DNA of 64,000 nucleotides from CADEED01 sp035701825 (lineage in GTDB: Bacteria; Pseudomonadota; Gammaproteobacteria; Steroidobacterales; Steroidobacteraceae), in the NCBI GenBank assembly GCA_035701825.1, contig DASSRK010000140.1:10234-74233 (forward strand), read 5' to 3'. The notes under the pieces are model-generated. The model did not search any database and was not told the origin of the DNA. It was given only the letters and a program-made list of their open reading frames with translations. Positions within the stretch are counted from its first letter, which is position 1. Each line of letters opens with the position of its first letter. The translations under genes were made by a program, and so were the position numbers. Positions 39,028 to 48,642 of this stretch are shown here, in pieces.

Positions 39028-41061
39028 TCAGATCGAGTAGTCGGCGTTGCCTTCGACCACGACCTGCGCGAGCCGCGGTTGCTCGCCCGCCTTCCAGCGG
39101 TTCACCCGATGCCGCACGCGATAGCGCAGCGGCCCGCCATCGGCCGATTCGCTGCGTTCGAACGGCACCGGGACGCAGACGAATTCCGTCTCGAGCCAGT
39201 CGGCCGTGACGGTCACCAGCCCGTACCCGTGCCCGCCCAGGTCCACGAATTTCAGGTGCGGCGCCACCGCCGGGTTGCGCAGCTTGCGCGCCTCGGCCGC
39301 GCTCGTCTTCGACAGCGCCAGCGCGGCACGCACGCCGTGCAGCATGGTGTAGTTGAGCGACGGGATTTCGTGGCGCTCGCCGGCGTAATACAGCGCGCGC
39401 AGCGCGTGGTCCGGCTTCACGATGCGATCGGCGAGCTCGACGAGCCCCTGCGCCGAGATCGATCCCGTGACGAACTCGACCCCCACCGGGTGGTAATCGC
39501 GCGGCGGCAGATCCGCGGAAGTGAGTCCGGCCCAGAACGAGTGCTTGTCCCCGGCGAGCACCGCGAGGCCGGTGACGCCCTGCTTGCGCAATACGTCGTA
39601 GATCAACGCGTGCTCGGAGTAGTAGCCCCCGTTCGCCAAGCCGAATCCGGTGCCCGGCCATCTGGGTCCCATGCCTTCGGGCAGGTTGGCGAGATCCGTG
39701 CGCCACGCCATCGTGCCGAACGAATGTCCCCAGACTTTCCACGGCGCCTGGCTCGCGGTGAGCTGCTCGATGAGCCACGCGCGCTGCTTCGGCCCCAGGT
39801 AGCTCTGCATCGGCTGGTCGACGCCGGGGTTGGGAATATCCTTTCCGTCAAAGTGCAGCGTGGCCGGCGGCTTGCCGCCGTTCGCGGCGCGGCCGTCATC
39901 GATGATGCGCGCGGTGTCCTCGTCGATGAACATCGGGAACGCGTCCGGCGCCACCGCGGAGCCATCCGCGTCGGCGATCTTGTACGACCGGTTGTCGGTG
40001 AGGATCAGCTCGGCGTTGCGCCCGTAGCGGAACGACCGGTAGATAGTCAGGCTCTCGACCGCCGCCGCGTTGTCGGCGCCGAGGCCGAAGCCGTTCTCGT
40101 CGAAGCCGGTGATCGGGGTGTCCTTGACCGCGGGGGCCTGGAAGCGGTCCTTGTCGGCGCCGGGCCGCCTGACGCGCGCCGGCTGGAATTCCCACCACGC
40201 CTGGTTGGCAGCCACCTTCTTGGTCTGCGCCGGCCGCAGCTCGCCGCCGAACACCTGGATGCCCTGGTAACCCTGCCACGAGAACTCGTGGTTGTCCCAC
40301 ACGGCGACGAACGGCCAGCGGGCGCGCGCATCCTGCAGGTCGGGATCGGTGAGGTAGGCGCGGTAGATAGTCCGGTAGTCCGCGAGCGTCACGGGGATGT
40401 GGTACTTGCCGACCCGGTCGCCGTCCGGGTACCGCAGCAGCGGGCGGATGCGGCGGCCGCGGTACGTGCCGTCCGCGAAGTCGTCCGGGTAGTTCAATAC
40501 CTCGTAGATGAAGTCCCCGAGATGCAGCACGAAGCCGAGCTGCTCGGCGCGCGGGCGGCGCTCGTCCTCGTGGATCATGCGACGGTAGGCGTTCGCGGCG
40601 CCGATGCTCATGTCCTGGCAGCTCACGAAGGTGAAGCGGACCGGGCGCGAATCCGTGTCCTTCGGCGCGGTGAGCGTGCGGCCGACGCGGCTGCCGTTGC
40701 CGTCGGCGTCGGTGAAGCGGTACCAGTATTCGCCATCCGGCCTGAGGCCGGCCGCCATGAAGCGGCAGGTCCAGTCGGTGTCGGCCGTGACCTCGGCCTG
40801 GCCGCGCACCACGACGTGGCGGAACTCCGGGTCCTTCGCCAGCTCCACGCTGAGTAGATAGGCCGCGCGGGAGTCCCCCGCGGCGGGCTGGCGGCGCGTC
40901 CACAGCAGGACACTGTCGGGCGCGGGGTCGCCCGAGGCGACGCCCTGGGGGTAGAGGTCACGGCGCTCGCGCCATGCGGGCGGCGCCGCGCTGCCTTTTC
41001 CGAACGCGAGCACGGCGCCTGCGGCGGCCGCGGCCTGGGCGAACTTCCGGCGGGTCAGCAT
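39028..41061 (-). CDS. phoD: alkaline phosphatase D family phosphodiesterase/phosphatase
   Basis: A 677-residue PhoD-type enzyme that releases phosphate from esters outside the cytoplasm using Fe/Ca. Twin-arginine signal at the very start (LTRRKFAQAAAAAGAVLA). PhoD N-terminal domain: GVASGDPAPDSVLLWTR. Metal-site motifs: FVSCQD, LHLGDFIYE, VWDNHEF, and GDKHSFWAGL near the C-terminus. It is longer than Bacillus PhoD (583), with an extended insertion in the second half. No Pho-box was recognised upstream. The neighbours are unrelated. Confidence 0.88.
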   Translation of the reverse strand: MLTRRKFAQAAAAAGAVLAFGKGSAAPPAWRERRDLYPQGVASGDPAPDSVLLWTRRQPAAGDSRAAYLLSVELAKDPEFRHVVVRGQAEVTADTDWTCRFMAAGLRPDGEYWYRFTDADGNGSRVGRTLTAPKDTDSRPVRFTFVSCQDMSIGAANAYRRMIHEDERRPRAEQLGFVLHLGDFIYEVLNYPDDFADGTYRGRRIRPLLRYPDGDRVGKYHIPVTLADYRTIYRAYLTDPDLQDARARWPFVAVWDNHEFSWQGYQGIQVFGGELRPAQTKKVAANQAWWEFQPARVRRPGADKDRFQAPAVKDTPITGFDENGFGLGADNAAAVESLTIYRSFRYGRNAELILTDNRSYKIADADGSAVAPDAFPMFIDEDTARIIDDGRAANGGKPPATLHFDGKDIPNPGVDQPMQSYLGPKQRAWLIEQLTASQAPWKVWGHSFGTMAWRTDLANLPEGMGPRWPGTGFGLANGGYYSEHALIYDVLRKQGVTGLAVLAGDKHSFWAGLTSADLPPRDYHPVGVEFVTGSISAQGLVELADRIVKPDHALRALYYAGERHEIPSLNYTMLHGVRAALALSKTSAAEARKLRNPAVAPHLKFVDLGGHGYGLVTVTADWLETEFVCVPVPFERSESADGGPLRYRVRHRVNRWKAGEQPRLAQVVVEGNADYSI

Positions 41062-41188
41062 GGCGGCATGATGCGCCCGATGGCGGCTTGCCGCGAAGCG
41101 GCTCGTCGCACGGCTGGGCGCAGTGACGCCGTCTACCGGGTGGGTGCGCGCAACAACCCGAGTGCGCGCGCCCGGAACGCCATTCGTG

Positions 41189-42088
41189 TCAGCCGGGACG
41201 GCCCGTGGCCCGGCCGATCACCTGGGCCGCGAATCCCTCCGCACCGCGCTGCGCGAACGGAAAGAACAGGCTGGGCTCGATCAGTTCGAGCTCCAGCACC
41301 ACCGGATCGCCCTGCCGGTCCCTGAGCAGATCCACGCGTGCATACAGCGGCATCCCGAACGGGATCGCGCGCAGCGCGCGTTCGGCCACGCTCAGCTCCG
41401 CCGCGTCCGGCACCCTCGGCGTGATCGCCTCCTTCGCGAACAACTCCGTCGTCGGTCCTGCCTTTCTCGCCAGCAGCGGCCCCTTCCTGATCGCGTGACT
41501 GAACTCGCCCTCGAAATAGAGCAGCGCCGTCTCGCCGAACTCATCGACCCTGTCGAGGTACGGCTGCAGCAGAACACTTCGATTCTCGTTCAACATCCGC
41601 AGCGCGTGCCGGGCGGCGTCTGCCTGCTCCTCGCGGCCGAACCGCTGCGCGTCGCGCGAGCCCGCGCCGACCGCCGGCTTGACGACGAGCTCATGGACAC
41701 CCGGCTGGCTCAGCAGCTCATCAATGCGTCGCTCGGGGCGCTCGCCCGGCTCGACGAAACCCGTCGGTACCGCGGGCACCTTCTTCGCCGCGAGTTCGGC
41801 CAGGTAGTGCTTGTCGCAATTCCACTTCAATACCTGGAATGAGTTCAGCAGCCGCGTCTGCCGACTCACTCCCTCGGCCCAGTCCAGGAATTCCCCGAGC
41901 CTTTGCGGGTAGTCCCATGTCGACCGCAGCAGCGCAATGTCAATCCGGCTCCAGTCATGCGGCCGATCCCATTCCGCGATGACGACCTCCGCGCCTGCAG
42001 CGCGCAGCGCGGACTCCAGGGGCGGCAGGTCCTCGTCGAGATGCCGCGCGGCCACTGCCGTCACCAGTGCAATCGTTGGCTTGTGCAT
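41189..42088 (-). CDS. ATP-grasp ligase (RimK/DcsG-like)
   Basis: A 299-residue ATP-grasp protein. The N-terminal part is typical (WDRPHDWSRIDIALLRSTWDYPQRLGEFLDW, shown in pieces: WDRP, STWDYP), then the lysine-bearing segments WNCDKHYLAELA and ELVVKPAVGAGS, and the metal-binding LELELIEPSLFF near the end. This layout is shared with glutathione-synthetase-like and DcsG-type ligases that join an amino acid to a carboxylate. No non-ribosomal or cycloserine genes are near, so the product cannot be named. Cytoplasmic. Confidence 0.78.
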   Translation of the reverse strand: MHKPTIALVTAVAARHLDEDLPPLESALRAAGAEVVIAEWDRPHDWSRIDIALLRSTWDYPQRLGEFLDWAEGVSRQTRLLNSFQVLKWNCDKHYLAELAAKKVPAVPTGFVEPGERPERRIDELLSQPGVHELVVKPAVGAGSRDAQRFGREEQADAARHALRMLNENRSVLLQPYLDRVDEFGETALLYFEGEFSHAIRKGPLLARKAGPTTELFAKEAITPRVPDAAELSVAERALRAIPFGMPLYARVDLLRDRQGDPVVLELELIEPSLFFPFAQRGAEGFAAQVIGRATGRPG

Positions 42089-42213
42089 TCACGCCGATGT
42101 TCGCATTTTTCGGCGCGGCTGCCGCGACAAGGCGCTACCCTGGCGAGCGAATCTAGCTAATATGGACTCGCCGCCCGCCGAGCGGTCCATAGAACAAGAA
42201 CAAGGGAGATCGC

Positions 42214-45200
42214 ATGCCGCAAGGTCTGGACGCCGCCGGTCGCGCACGAGGCGCGCGCCTGTGGATGGTTTCCTGGCTGATCCTCGCCGCCACGCAAGCC
42301 GCGGCTGCCACCGAGTCTCCCGCCGACGCCGCGCATTTCTCGTTGACACCGCAGGCGCTGCACGCGGCCGCTTCCGCCGCGCAACCGGCCGAAGGCGCCG
42401 CGGTGAGCGTGGTCGAGATGCAGGAGACCTTTTCCTTCGACGCCGACGGCAGCAACGTCTATACCCAGTACCTCGTCTACAAGGTGCTGAGCCCCGGGGC
42501 CGCAGACAGCGGGTGGAACGAGCTGCGCATCTCCTGGTCGCCGTGGCGTGAAGACAAGCCGGCGATGCGCGCGCGCGTGATTGCGCCAGATGGCACTTCG
42601 TTCACGCTCGATCCGGCCACCGTCGAGGATTCACCCGAGCATGAATCGGACTCCACGGTCTACAGCGACGCGCGGGTACTGCGCGCGCCGTTGCCGGCTT
42701 TCAGCCCGGGCGCCGTCGTCGAAACCGAAATCGTGGTGAAGGAGCGACTGCCGTTCAAGGGTGCGGGCAATGTCGTCAGGACCTACCTGAGACTGACGGA
42801 ACCTCTTCACCACGTTCGCGTGACGCTCGAGGCGCCGGATTCGATTCCATTGCGCTATCGCCTGGACGCCGCACCGGCGGTGAAGACCACCCGTTCGTCC
42901 GAATCCGGCCGCCAGCGCTGGGTATTCGATGGCGGCCCGACGCCGGCATACGACGACGACTATGTCGAGAACGCGCCGAGCGACGTGTACCAGAGCCCGA
43001 CACTCACCTTTTCCACCGGCGCTTCGTGGCAGGAACTCGCGCAGGCCTACGCGGGCATCGTGGCGGAACGACTGGGGAATGCGAACCTCGACGAGCTCGC
43101 CGCGCGTATCACCAGGGGCCGCGCCGGCCGTGAAGAGAAGATGGCGGCGATCGTCGAATACCTGAATCACGAGATCCGCTATACCGGCATCGAGTTCGAT
43201 GAATCGAGCATCTTCCCGCACACGCCGGCCGAAACGCTGGCCCGCCGGTACGGAGACTGCAAGGACAAGTCGCTGTTGCTGGCGGGACTGCTGCGCGCGG
43301 TCGGCATACCGGCCAACCTCGCGCTGCTGAACGCCGGCGACGACCTCGACGTCCCCGGTGAACTGCCGGGCATGGGCCTCTTCAACCACGCCATCGTCCA
43401 TGTACCCGGCGAAATGCCCGTGTGGATAGATGCGACGGCCGATACCTCGCGGCTGGGCCAGCTCCCCGACTCCGATCGCGGGCGGCTTGCACTGATCGTC
43501 GACGCGGGGACCACGGCGCTCGCGCCGATTCCCGAGGCGCGCTCCGCCGACAACGTCATCGAGGAAACCCGCGAGATCAGGCTCGCCGACCACGGGCCGG
43601 CCACGGTCATCGAAGTCTCCACGCCCCGTGGCAGCTACGAAGCGAGCTATCGCGACTCCTATGCCGACATCAAGGCGAAAGCCACGGCGGAGGACCTGAC
43701 CAACTACATGAAGTCCGAGTACGCGATCGAGCGGATGGGCAAGATCGACCGCTCCGATCCCAAGGATTTTTCGCAGTCTTTCCGCCTCACGCTCGAAGGT
43801 ACCCAGGCACGGCGCGGTTACACCTCGCTGAGCGACGCCGTGCTCTACATACCGGTCGACGGCCTGTTCCGCGTGTTGCCATACGATTCGCGCACGCGCG
43901 AACCGACCGACGAGGAAAATGCCAAGGCCACCCGCCCGGCGAAGAAGCGCACCCTCGACTACGTGCTGAATCGGCCGTTCACCGTCAAATGGCACTACCG
44001 GATCGTTCCGCCGGCCGGCTTCCAGGCGGCCAATCTACCGGCTAACTCGACACGCGCGCTCGGCCCCGCGGAGTTCAGCGAGAGCTATTCACTGGATCCC
44101 GACGGCGCAGTCCGCGCGGAACTCAGCTTCGACACCCGGAAGCGCCGCTTCACGGCGGAAGAACAGCGCAAGCTGCGCGCCGAAGTCGCGAGCCTGCTGG
44201 ATCGCGAGACCGTGTCGATCAAGTTCGATCTGCAGGCCCATGCGCTCTTCACGCAGGGGCAGGCCCGGCAATCCTTCCAGGCCTACCGGGACCTGGTGGC
44301 GCAGCATCCGAAGGACCCGATCCAGCACCTGCGCCGCGCCAAGGCCTTGATCGACGCCGGCATGGGTGACGCGGCGCGCTCCGAGGCCGCGGCCGCCATC
44401 AAGCTCGATCCAAAGCTGTCGCTGGCCCATGAAACGCAGGCCTCCATCCTGCAATACGACCTCATCGGCCGCTGGCGCGCCGACGGCGCGGATTTCGCCG
44501 GCGCCGCCGCCGCGTACCAGAAAGCCATCTCGCTCGATCGCGAGAATCACAACCTGGTGGGCAACTACGCGGTGGTGCTCGAATACGATCAGCACGGCGG
44601 CCGTTACAGCCGCGCGGCCAACCTGGCGGGCGCCATCGCCGCGTATCGCCAGCTGACAGCCGAGCAGCGCCAGGAATTGAGGATCGCCTCGAACCTCGCG
44701 TATGCGCTCTTCTACGATGGGCAGTTTGCGGCGGCGTTCGAAGCGGCCAACGCACTCGATTCGCCGCCGCTCGGGCTGCTGATCGCGTGCGATGCGCAGT
44801 TGAACGGCATCGCCCATGCCCTGGCTGAGGCGCAGCGCCGCAGCACCGACAGTAATTCCTTCAAGCAGATCGCCGCCCAGGCCGGCCAGATGCTGATGGC
44901 GAAACGCGAGTACGCAAACGCGGCGGCGCTGCTCGAGGCCGGCGCGAATGGATCGAATACCGCGCAGACGATGGCGCTGAGCTCGATGCTGCGCGAGGCA
45001 AAGCGGCACGAGGATGTCCCCGCGCAAGATGGCCCGGCCGGTTTCATTCGCGCCGCGTTCGTGAACCTGATCGCAGGCTCCATCACGGTGGACGACTTCG
45101 AAGCCCTGGGCGGCCAGAGCTACCGGCGGGAACGCGCCGCGTTGTCCGCCGACCAGCGCCGCGACCGGGACGAGCTGGAAAGAATGCTGGCCGTCATCCG

Positions 45201-46356
45201 CCGCGCCGGCACCTCGCGCGACGTGATCGCCGACATCGCCCAGCAAAGCCTGCAGATCAAGACGACCGGCGATGACGCCACCGGGTATCGCATCTCGATC
45301 CAGATGCCGCCCGCGCCCGCTCAAACTACGATCCTGGTGAAGGAGAACGGCAACTATCGCCTGCTCGCGAACTCCGACTGGCTCCTGCCGGTCGCGACCG
45401 AGGCCGTGGACCGCGCCAGCCGTGGCGACCTTGCGAGCGCGGGCGTGTTGCTCGGTTGGGTGCGCGACTCGGCGTCGAACCGCCAGGATGCGGATGATCC
45501 CTATGCCGTGGATCCGTTCACGCGCTTCTGGTCCCTGGGCCAGCGGCAAGGCGACGAAAAGGCGATCCGCCTCGCGGCCGCGGCGCTGTGGGTGGGCGGA
45601 CCCGGCGCCGCCCGGCGCGGCATCGAGGTGCTCGAGAATGCCAAGGCCGGCGCCGACGAGGCGCAGCTTGCGGCGATCGACCTGGCGCTGCTCGACGGGT
45701 ACGACGAGATCCACGACCACGAGCACGCGCTCGCCGCTGCGCAGGCGCTCGCCCGGCGCTCGCCGACCTCGCGTCGTGCGTTCCTCGCGCAGGAGAAGCA
45801 CCTGCGCGCGCTGCAGCGCTTCAAGGAAGCGGACTCGCTCGCGGAGGAGCGGCTGAAACTGCTGCCGGACGACATCGACGCACTTCGCGCCCAGGTGACC
45901 AGCGCTTTCGCGAGCCGTGATTACGCCACCGCCTATGCCCGCGCGCTCAAGGTCATCGCCGATCCCCGCTCGATGGCCAACGACATGAACCAGGCCGCCT
46001 GGATCAGCCTGTACTTCGAACGCGAAGGCGGGCCGGACGTGGAGAATGCGCAGCGTGCCGCCCAGTCGCGCGAGACCGCGACGCAGGCGCTGCATACCCT
46101 GGGTTGCGCGTATGCCGACATCGGCAAGACCCGCGAGGCTCGCGAGGTGCTGCTGCAATCGATGGCAACCCGAAACATGGTCGAGCCGAGCGGTGACTTC
46201 TGGTACGCCTTCGGGCGCATCGCCGAGCAATACGGAGAGCGCGAGGTCGCGCTGGCCAATTACGCCAAGGTCAAGCCGCCGGAAGACGAGACGCTGTCCT
46301 ACCAGTCCAGCTACGAGCTCGCGCAGCGGCGCATCAAGGCCCTGGCACGCAAATAG
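42214..46356 (+). CDS. large exported DUF3857-transglutaminase-TPR protein
   Basis: A 1,380-residue protein with a signal/anchor segment (LWMVSWLILAATQAAA). Residues about 60-300 are DUF3857; about 300-420 are a transglutaminase core with Cys in YGDCKDKSLLLAGLL (near 348), His in FNHAIVHV and Asp in WIDATAD, so the Cys-His-Asp triad is complete. A further domain runs to about 680; TPR repeats fill about 690-830 and about 1,150-1,375, separated by a helical stretch. Most DUF3857/transglutaminase proteins are about 600-700 residues, so this one is roughly doubled by TPR scaffolding. AGGGAGATCGC precedes the ATG. Probably cross-links or cleaves peptide bonds at the envelope; no substrate known. 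Confidence 0.85.
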   Translation: MPQGLDAAGRARGARLWMVSWLILAATQAAAATESPADAAHFSLTPQALHAAASAAQPAEGAAVSVVEMQETFSFDADGSNVYTQYLVYKVLSPGAADSGWNELRISWSPWREDKPAMRARVIAPDGTSFTLDPATVEDSPEHESDSTVYSDARVLRAPLPAFSPGAVVETEIVVKERLPFKGAGNVVRTYLRLTEPLHHVRVTLEAPDSIPLRYRLDAAPAVKTTRSSESGRQRWVFDGGPTPAYDDDYVENAPSDVYQSPTLTFSTGASWQELAQAYAGIVAERLGNANLDELAARITRGRAGREEKMAAIVEYLNHEIRYTGIEFDESSIFPHTPAETLARRYGDCKDKSLLLAGLLRAVGIPANLALLNAGDDLDVPGELPGMGLFNHAIVHVPGEMPVWIDATADTSRLGQLPDSDRGRLALIVDAGTTALAPIPEARSADNVIEETREIRLADHGPATVIEVSTPRGSYEASYRDSYADIKAKATAEDLTNYMKSEYAIERMGKIDRSDPKDFSQSFRLTLEGTQARRGYTSLSDAVLYIPVDGLFRVLPYDSRTREPTDEENAKATRPAKKRTLDYVLNRPFTVKWHYRIVPPAGFQAANLPANSTRALGPAEFSESYSLDPDGAVRAELSFDTRKRRFTAEEQRKLRAEVASLLDRETVSIKFDLQAHALFTQGQARQSFQAYRDLVAQHPKDPIQHLRRAKALIDAGMGDAARSEAAAAIKLDPKLSLAHETQASILQYDLIGRWRADGADFAGAAAAYQKAISLDRENHNLVGNYAVVLEYDQHGGRYSRAANLAGAIAAYRQLTAEQRQELRIASNLAYALFYDGQFAAAFEAANALDSPPLGLLIACDAQLNGIAHALAEAQRRSTDSNSFKQIAAQAGQMLMAKREYANAAALLEAGANGSNTAQTMALSSMLREAKRHEDVPAQDGPAGFIRAAFVNLIAGSITVDDFEALGGQSYRRERAALSADQRRDRDELERMLAVIRRAGTSRDVIADIAQQSLQIKTTGDDATGYRISIQMPPAPAQTTILVKENGNYRLLANSDWLLPVATEAVDRASRGDLASAGVLLGWVRDSASNRQDADDPYAVDPFTRFWSLGQRQGDEKAIRLAAAALWVGGPGAARRGIEVLENAKAGADEAQLAAIDLALLDGYDEIHDHEHALAAAQALARRSPTSRRAFLAQEKHLRALQRFKEADSLAEERLKLLPDDIDALRAQVTSAFASRDYATAYARALKVIADPRSMANDMNQAAWISLYFEREGGPDVENAQRAAQSRETATQALHTLGCAYADIGKTREAREVLLQSMATRNMVEPSGDFWYAFGRIAEQYGEREVALANYAKVKPPEDETLSYQSSYELAQRRIKALARK

Positions 46357-46507
46357 ACGCTCGGCGGATTTTCGGGCCAGGCTGCGCGCGGCGGTTCATC
46401 GCACGGTTGGGCGCAACCGGGCCTCGGAACCCGGCCCGGAGCCTTGTGTCCATGACGGAAGCGCTATGCTTCCGCCCACTGGAATTTGCCCTTCGAGGAA
46501 CCCGCCC

Positions 46508-48604
46508 ATGCTCGACACAAGCCGTTGCCTCATTTCCGTTTCGGCGGCCGCAGCCACCCTGCTGCTGCTCGCCGGCTGCCAGCAGGCGGCAGAAGAGAAG
46601 AAGGCGGCCGCCCCGGCGGCCTGGACACTCGATGAGAGCAAGCTGCAGCAGCCGATCCGCTTCTCCGCCGCGGACCTGGATCCCTCGCAGAACGCCTGCA
46701 AGGACTTGTCGGCCTACGTGAACGGCAAGTGGCTGGCGGCCAACGAGATTCCCGCCGACGAATCGGGCTGGGGCGCCTTCCTCGTCCTTCGCAACCGTTC
46801 GCTGGGTGTACGTCAGCAACTGGCGGAGCGCATCGCCGCCGATCCGAACGCCACCGGCATCGACAAGATCATCGGTGACTTCTGGGCCACGGGCATGGAC
46901 GACAAGAAGCTCAACGAGCTCGGCATCGCGCCGCTCAAGGAGCGCCTCGCCGCCATCGACGCGCTCACCGACGGGCCTTCGATCGCCGAGCACCTGCGCA
47001 AGATCTCCGCGGCCGGCGAGAACCCGCTGTTCAACTTCGGGCCGCAACCGGATTTCAAGAACTCCACGATGAACGTCGCGTCGGCGTTCCAGGGCGGGCT
47101 CGGACTGCCCGACTCCACGTACTACACGCTGGCCGACAAGAAGCCGATCCGCGAAGCGTACGAGAAGCACATCGCCAAGGTGCTCGAGCTGGCTGGCACG
47201 CCGGCCGCGGACGCCGCGAAGCAGGCCGCGTCCGTGCTGGCGTTCGAGACACGCCTCGCGAAGGCGTCGAAGTCCAGCGAACAGCTGTCGCGCGACGTGG
47301 AGCTGTACTACCACCCGGTGAAGATGGCCGAAGCGGACAAGCTCTCGCCTAACTTCCCGTGGACGAAGTTCTTCGAGTCGCAGAAGGTCGCGACGCCCGA
47401 GTGGTTCTCGCTGGGCATCCCGGCCTTCCACCAGGAAGTGAGCAAGATGCTCGCCGATGTGCCCGTGGCCCAGTGGCAGAGTTTCCTGCGCTTCAAGCTG
47501 CTGGACGATGCCTCGCCCTATCTCAGCGACCCGTTCGTCACCGAGCGCTTCGATTTCTACGGCAAGACGCTGCAGGGCCAGAAGGAGCAACGCCCGCGCT
47601 GGAAGCGCGTGCTGGGGTTCATCGAGGCCTCGGCGGGCGAGGCCATGGGCCAGCGCTACGTGGAGGTGGCGTTCCCGCCTTCCTCGAAGGCGCGGATGGA
47701 GGAGCTCGTCGGCAACCTGCGCGAGGCGTTGAAGGCGCGCATCGAGAACCTCACCTGGATGAGCGACGCCACCAAGAAGAAGGCCCTCGAGAAATGGGCC
47801 GCCTTCAATACCAAGATCGGCTACCCCGACAAGTGGCGCGACTGGACCGGCCTGACCACCAGCCGTGAAAGCCTGTACGGCAACGTCGCGGCCGCCACGG
47901 CCTTCAACTACAACTGGCAGCTCGGCAAGATCGGCAAGCCCGTCGACAAGAGCGAATGGGGCATGACGCCGCAGACCATCAACGCCTATTACGATCCGCA
48001 GCTCAACGAGATCGTGTTCCCCGCCGCCATCCTGCAGCCGCCGTTCTTCGACCCACAGGCCGACGACGCGATCAACTACGGCGCGATCGGCGCGGTCATC
48101 GGCCACGAGCTCACGCACGGCTACGACGACCAGGGCTCGCGCTTCGGGCCGTCGGGAAATTTCGAGCAGTGGTGGACCAAGGACGATGAAGCCAAGTTCA
48201 AGGCGCTGACCGAAAAGCTGGTCACGCAGTACAACGGCTACACCGCGGCACCGGGCCTCACCGAGAAGGTGAATGGCAACCTGACGCTGGGCGAGAACAT
48301 CGCCGATCTCGGCGGGCTCAACATTGCCTACGACGCCTTCCAGAAGGCGGTGGCCGGCAAACCGGATCCGAAGATCGACGGCATGACCCGCGACCAGCGC
48401 TTCTTCCTGGGCTTTGCTTCGGCATGGCGCGAGAAGTACACGCCGGAACTGACCAAGCTGATCATCGCTTCCGATCCGCACTCGCCGGATGGCGTGCGCG
48501 CCAATGCCACGCCGACCAACATGGACGCGTTCGCCAAGGCGTTCGGGTGCAAGGAAGGGGATGCGATGGTGAACAGCGGCGACAAGAAGGTCGTGATCTG
48601 GTAG
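46508..48604 (+). CDS. M13-family zinc endopeptidase lipoprotein
   Basis: A 698-residue metallopeptidase of the neprilysin family (PepO type), cleaving oligopeptides in the envelope. Lipobox LLLLAGC near residue 24. Zinc site GHELTHGYDDQG (near 532) and the third ligand in GENIADLGG (near 595); substrate-backbone motif NAYYDPQLNEIVFPA precedes it. The C-terminal CxxW-like end (KKVVIW) is typical. GAGGAACCCGCCC lies before the ATG. A short inverted repeat (GGAAGC-GCTAT-GCTTCC, about 46459-46475) is in the leader. Same strand as the DUF3857 gene, 151 bases apart. Confidence 0.93.
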   Translation: MLDTSRCLISVSAAAATLLLLAGCQQAAEEKKAAAPAAWTLDESKLQQPIRFSAADLDPSQNACKDLSAYVNGKWLAANEIPADESGWGAFLVLRNRSLGVRQQLAERIAADPNATGIDKIIGDFWATGMDDKKLNELGIAPLKERLAAIDALTDGPSIAEHLRKISAAGENPLFNFGPQPDFKNSTMNVASAFQGGLGLPDSTYYTLADKKPIREAYEKHIAKVLELAGTPAADAAKQAASVLAFETRLAKASKSSEQLSRDVELYYHPVKMAEADKLSPNFPWTKFFESQKVATPEWFSLGIPAFHQEVSKMLADVPVAQWQSFLRFKLLDDASPYLSDPFVTERFDFYGKTLQGQKEQRPRWKRVLGFIEASAGEAMGQRYVEVAFPPSSKARMEELVGNLREALKARIENLTWMSDATKKKALEKWAAFNTKIGYPDKWRDWTGLTTSRESLYGNVAAATAFNYNWQLGKIGKPVDKSEWGMTPQTINAYYDPQLNEIVFPAAILQPPFFDPQADDAINYGAIGAVIGHELTHGYDDQGSRFGPSGNFEQWWTKDDEAKFKALTEKLVTQYNGYTAAPGLTEKVNGNLTLGENIADLGGLNIAYDAFQKAVAGKPDPKIDGMTRDQRFFLGFASAWREKYTPELTKLIIASDPHSPDGVRANATPTNMDAFAKAFGCKEGDAMVNSGDKKVVIW

Positions 48605-48642
48605 CCGACGCCCACTGCGCCTCGACCATCAATCGTCCGACC

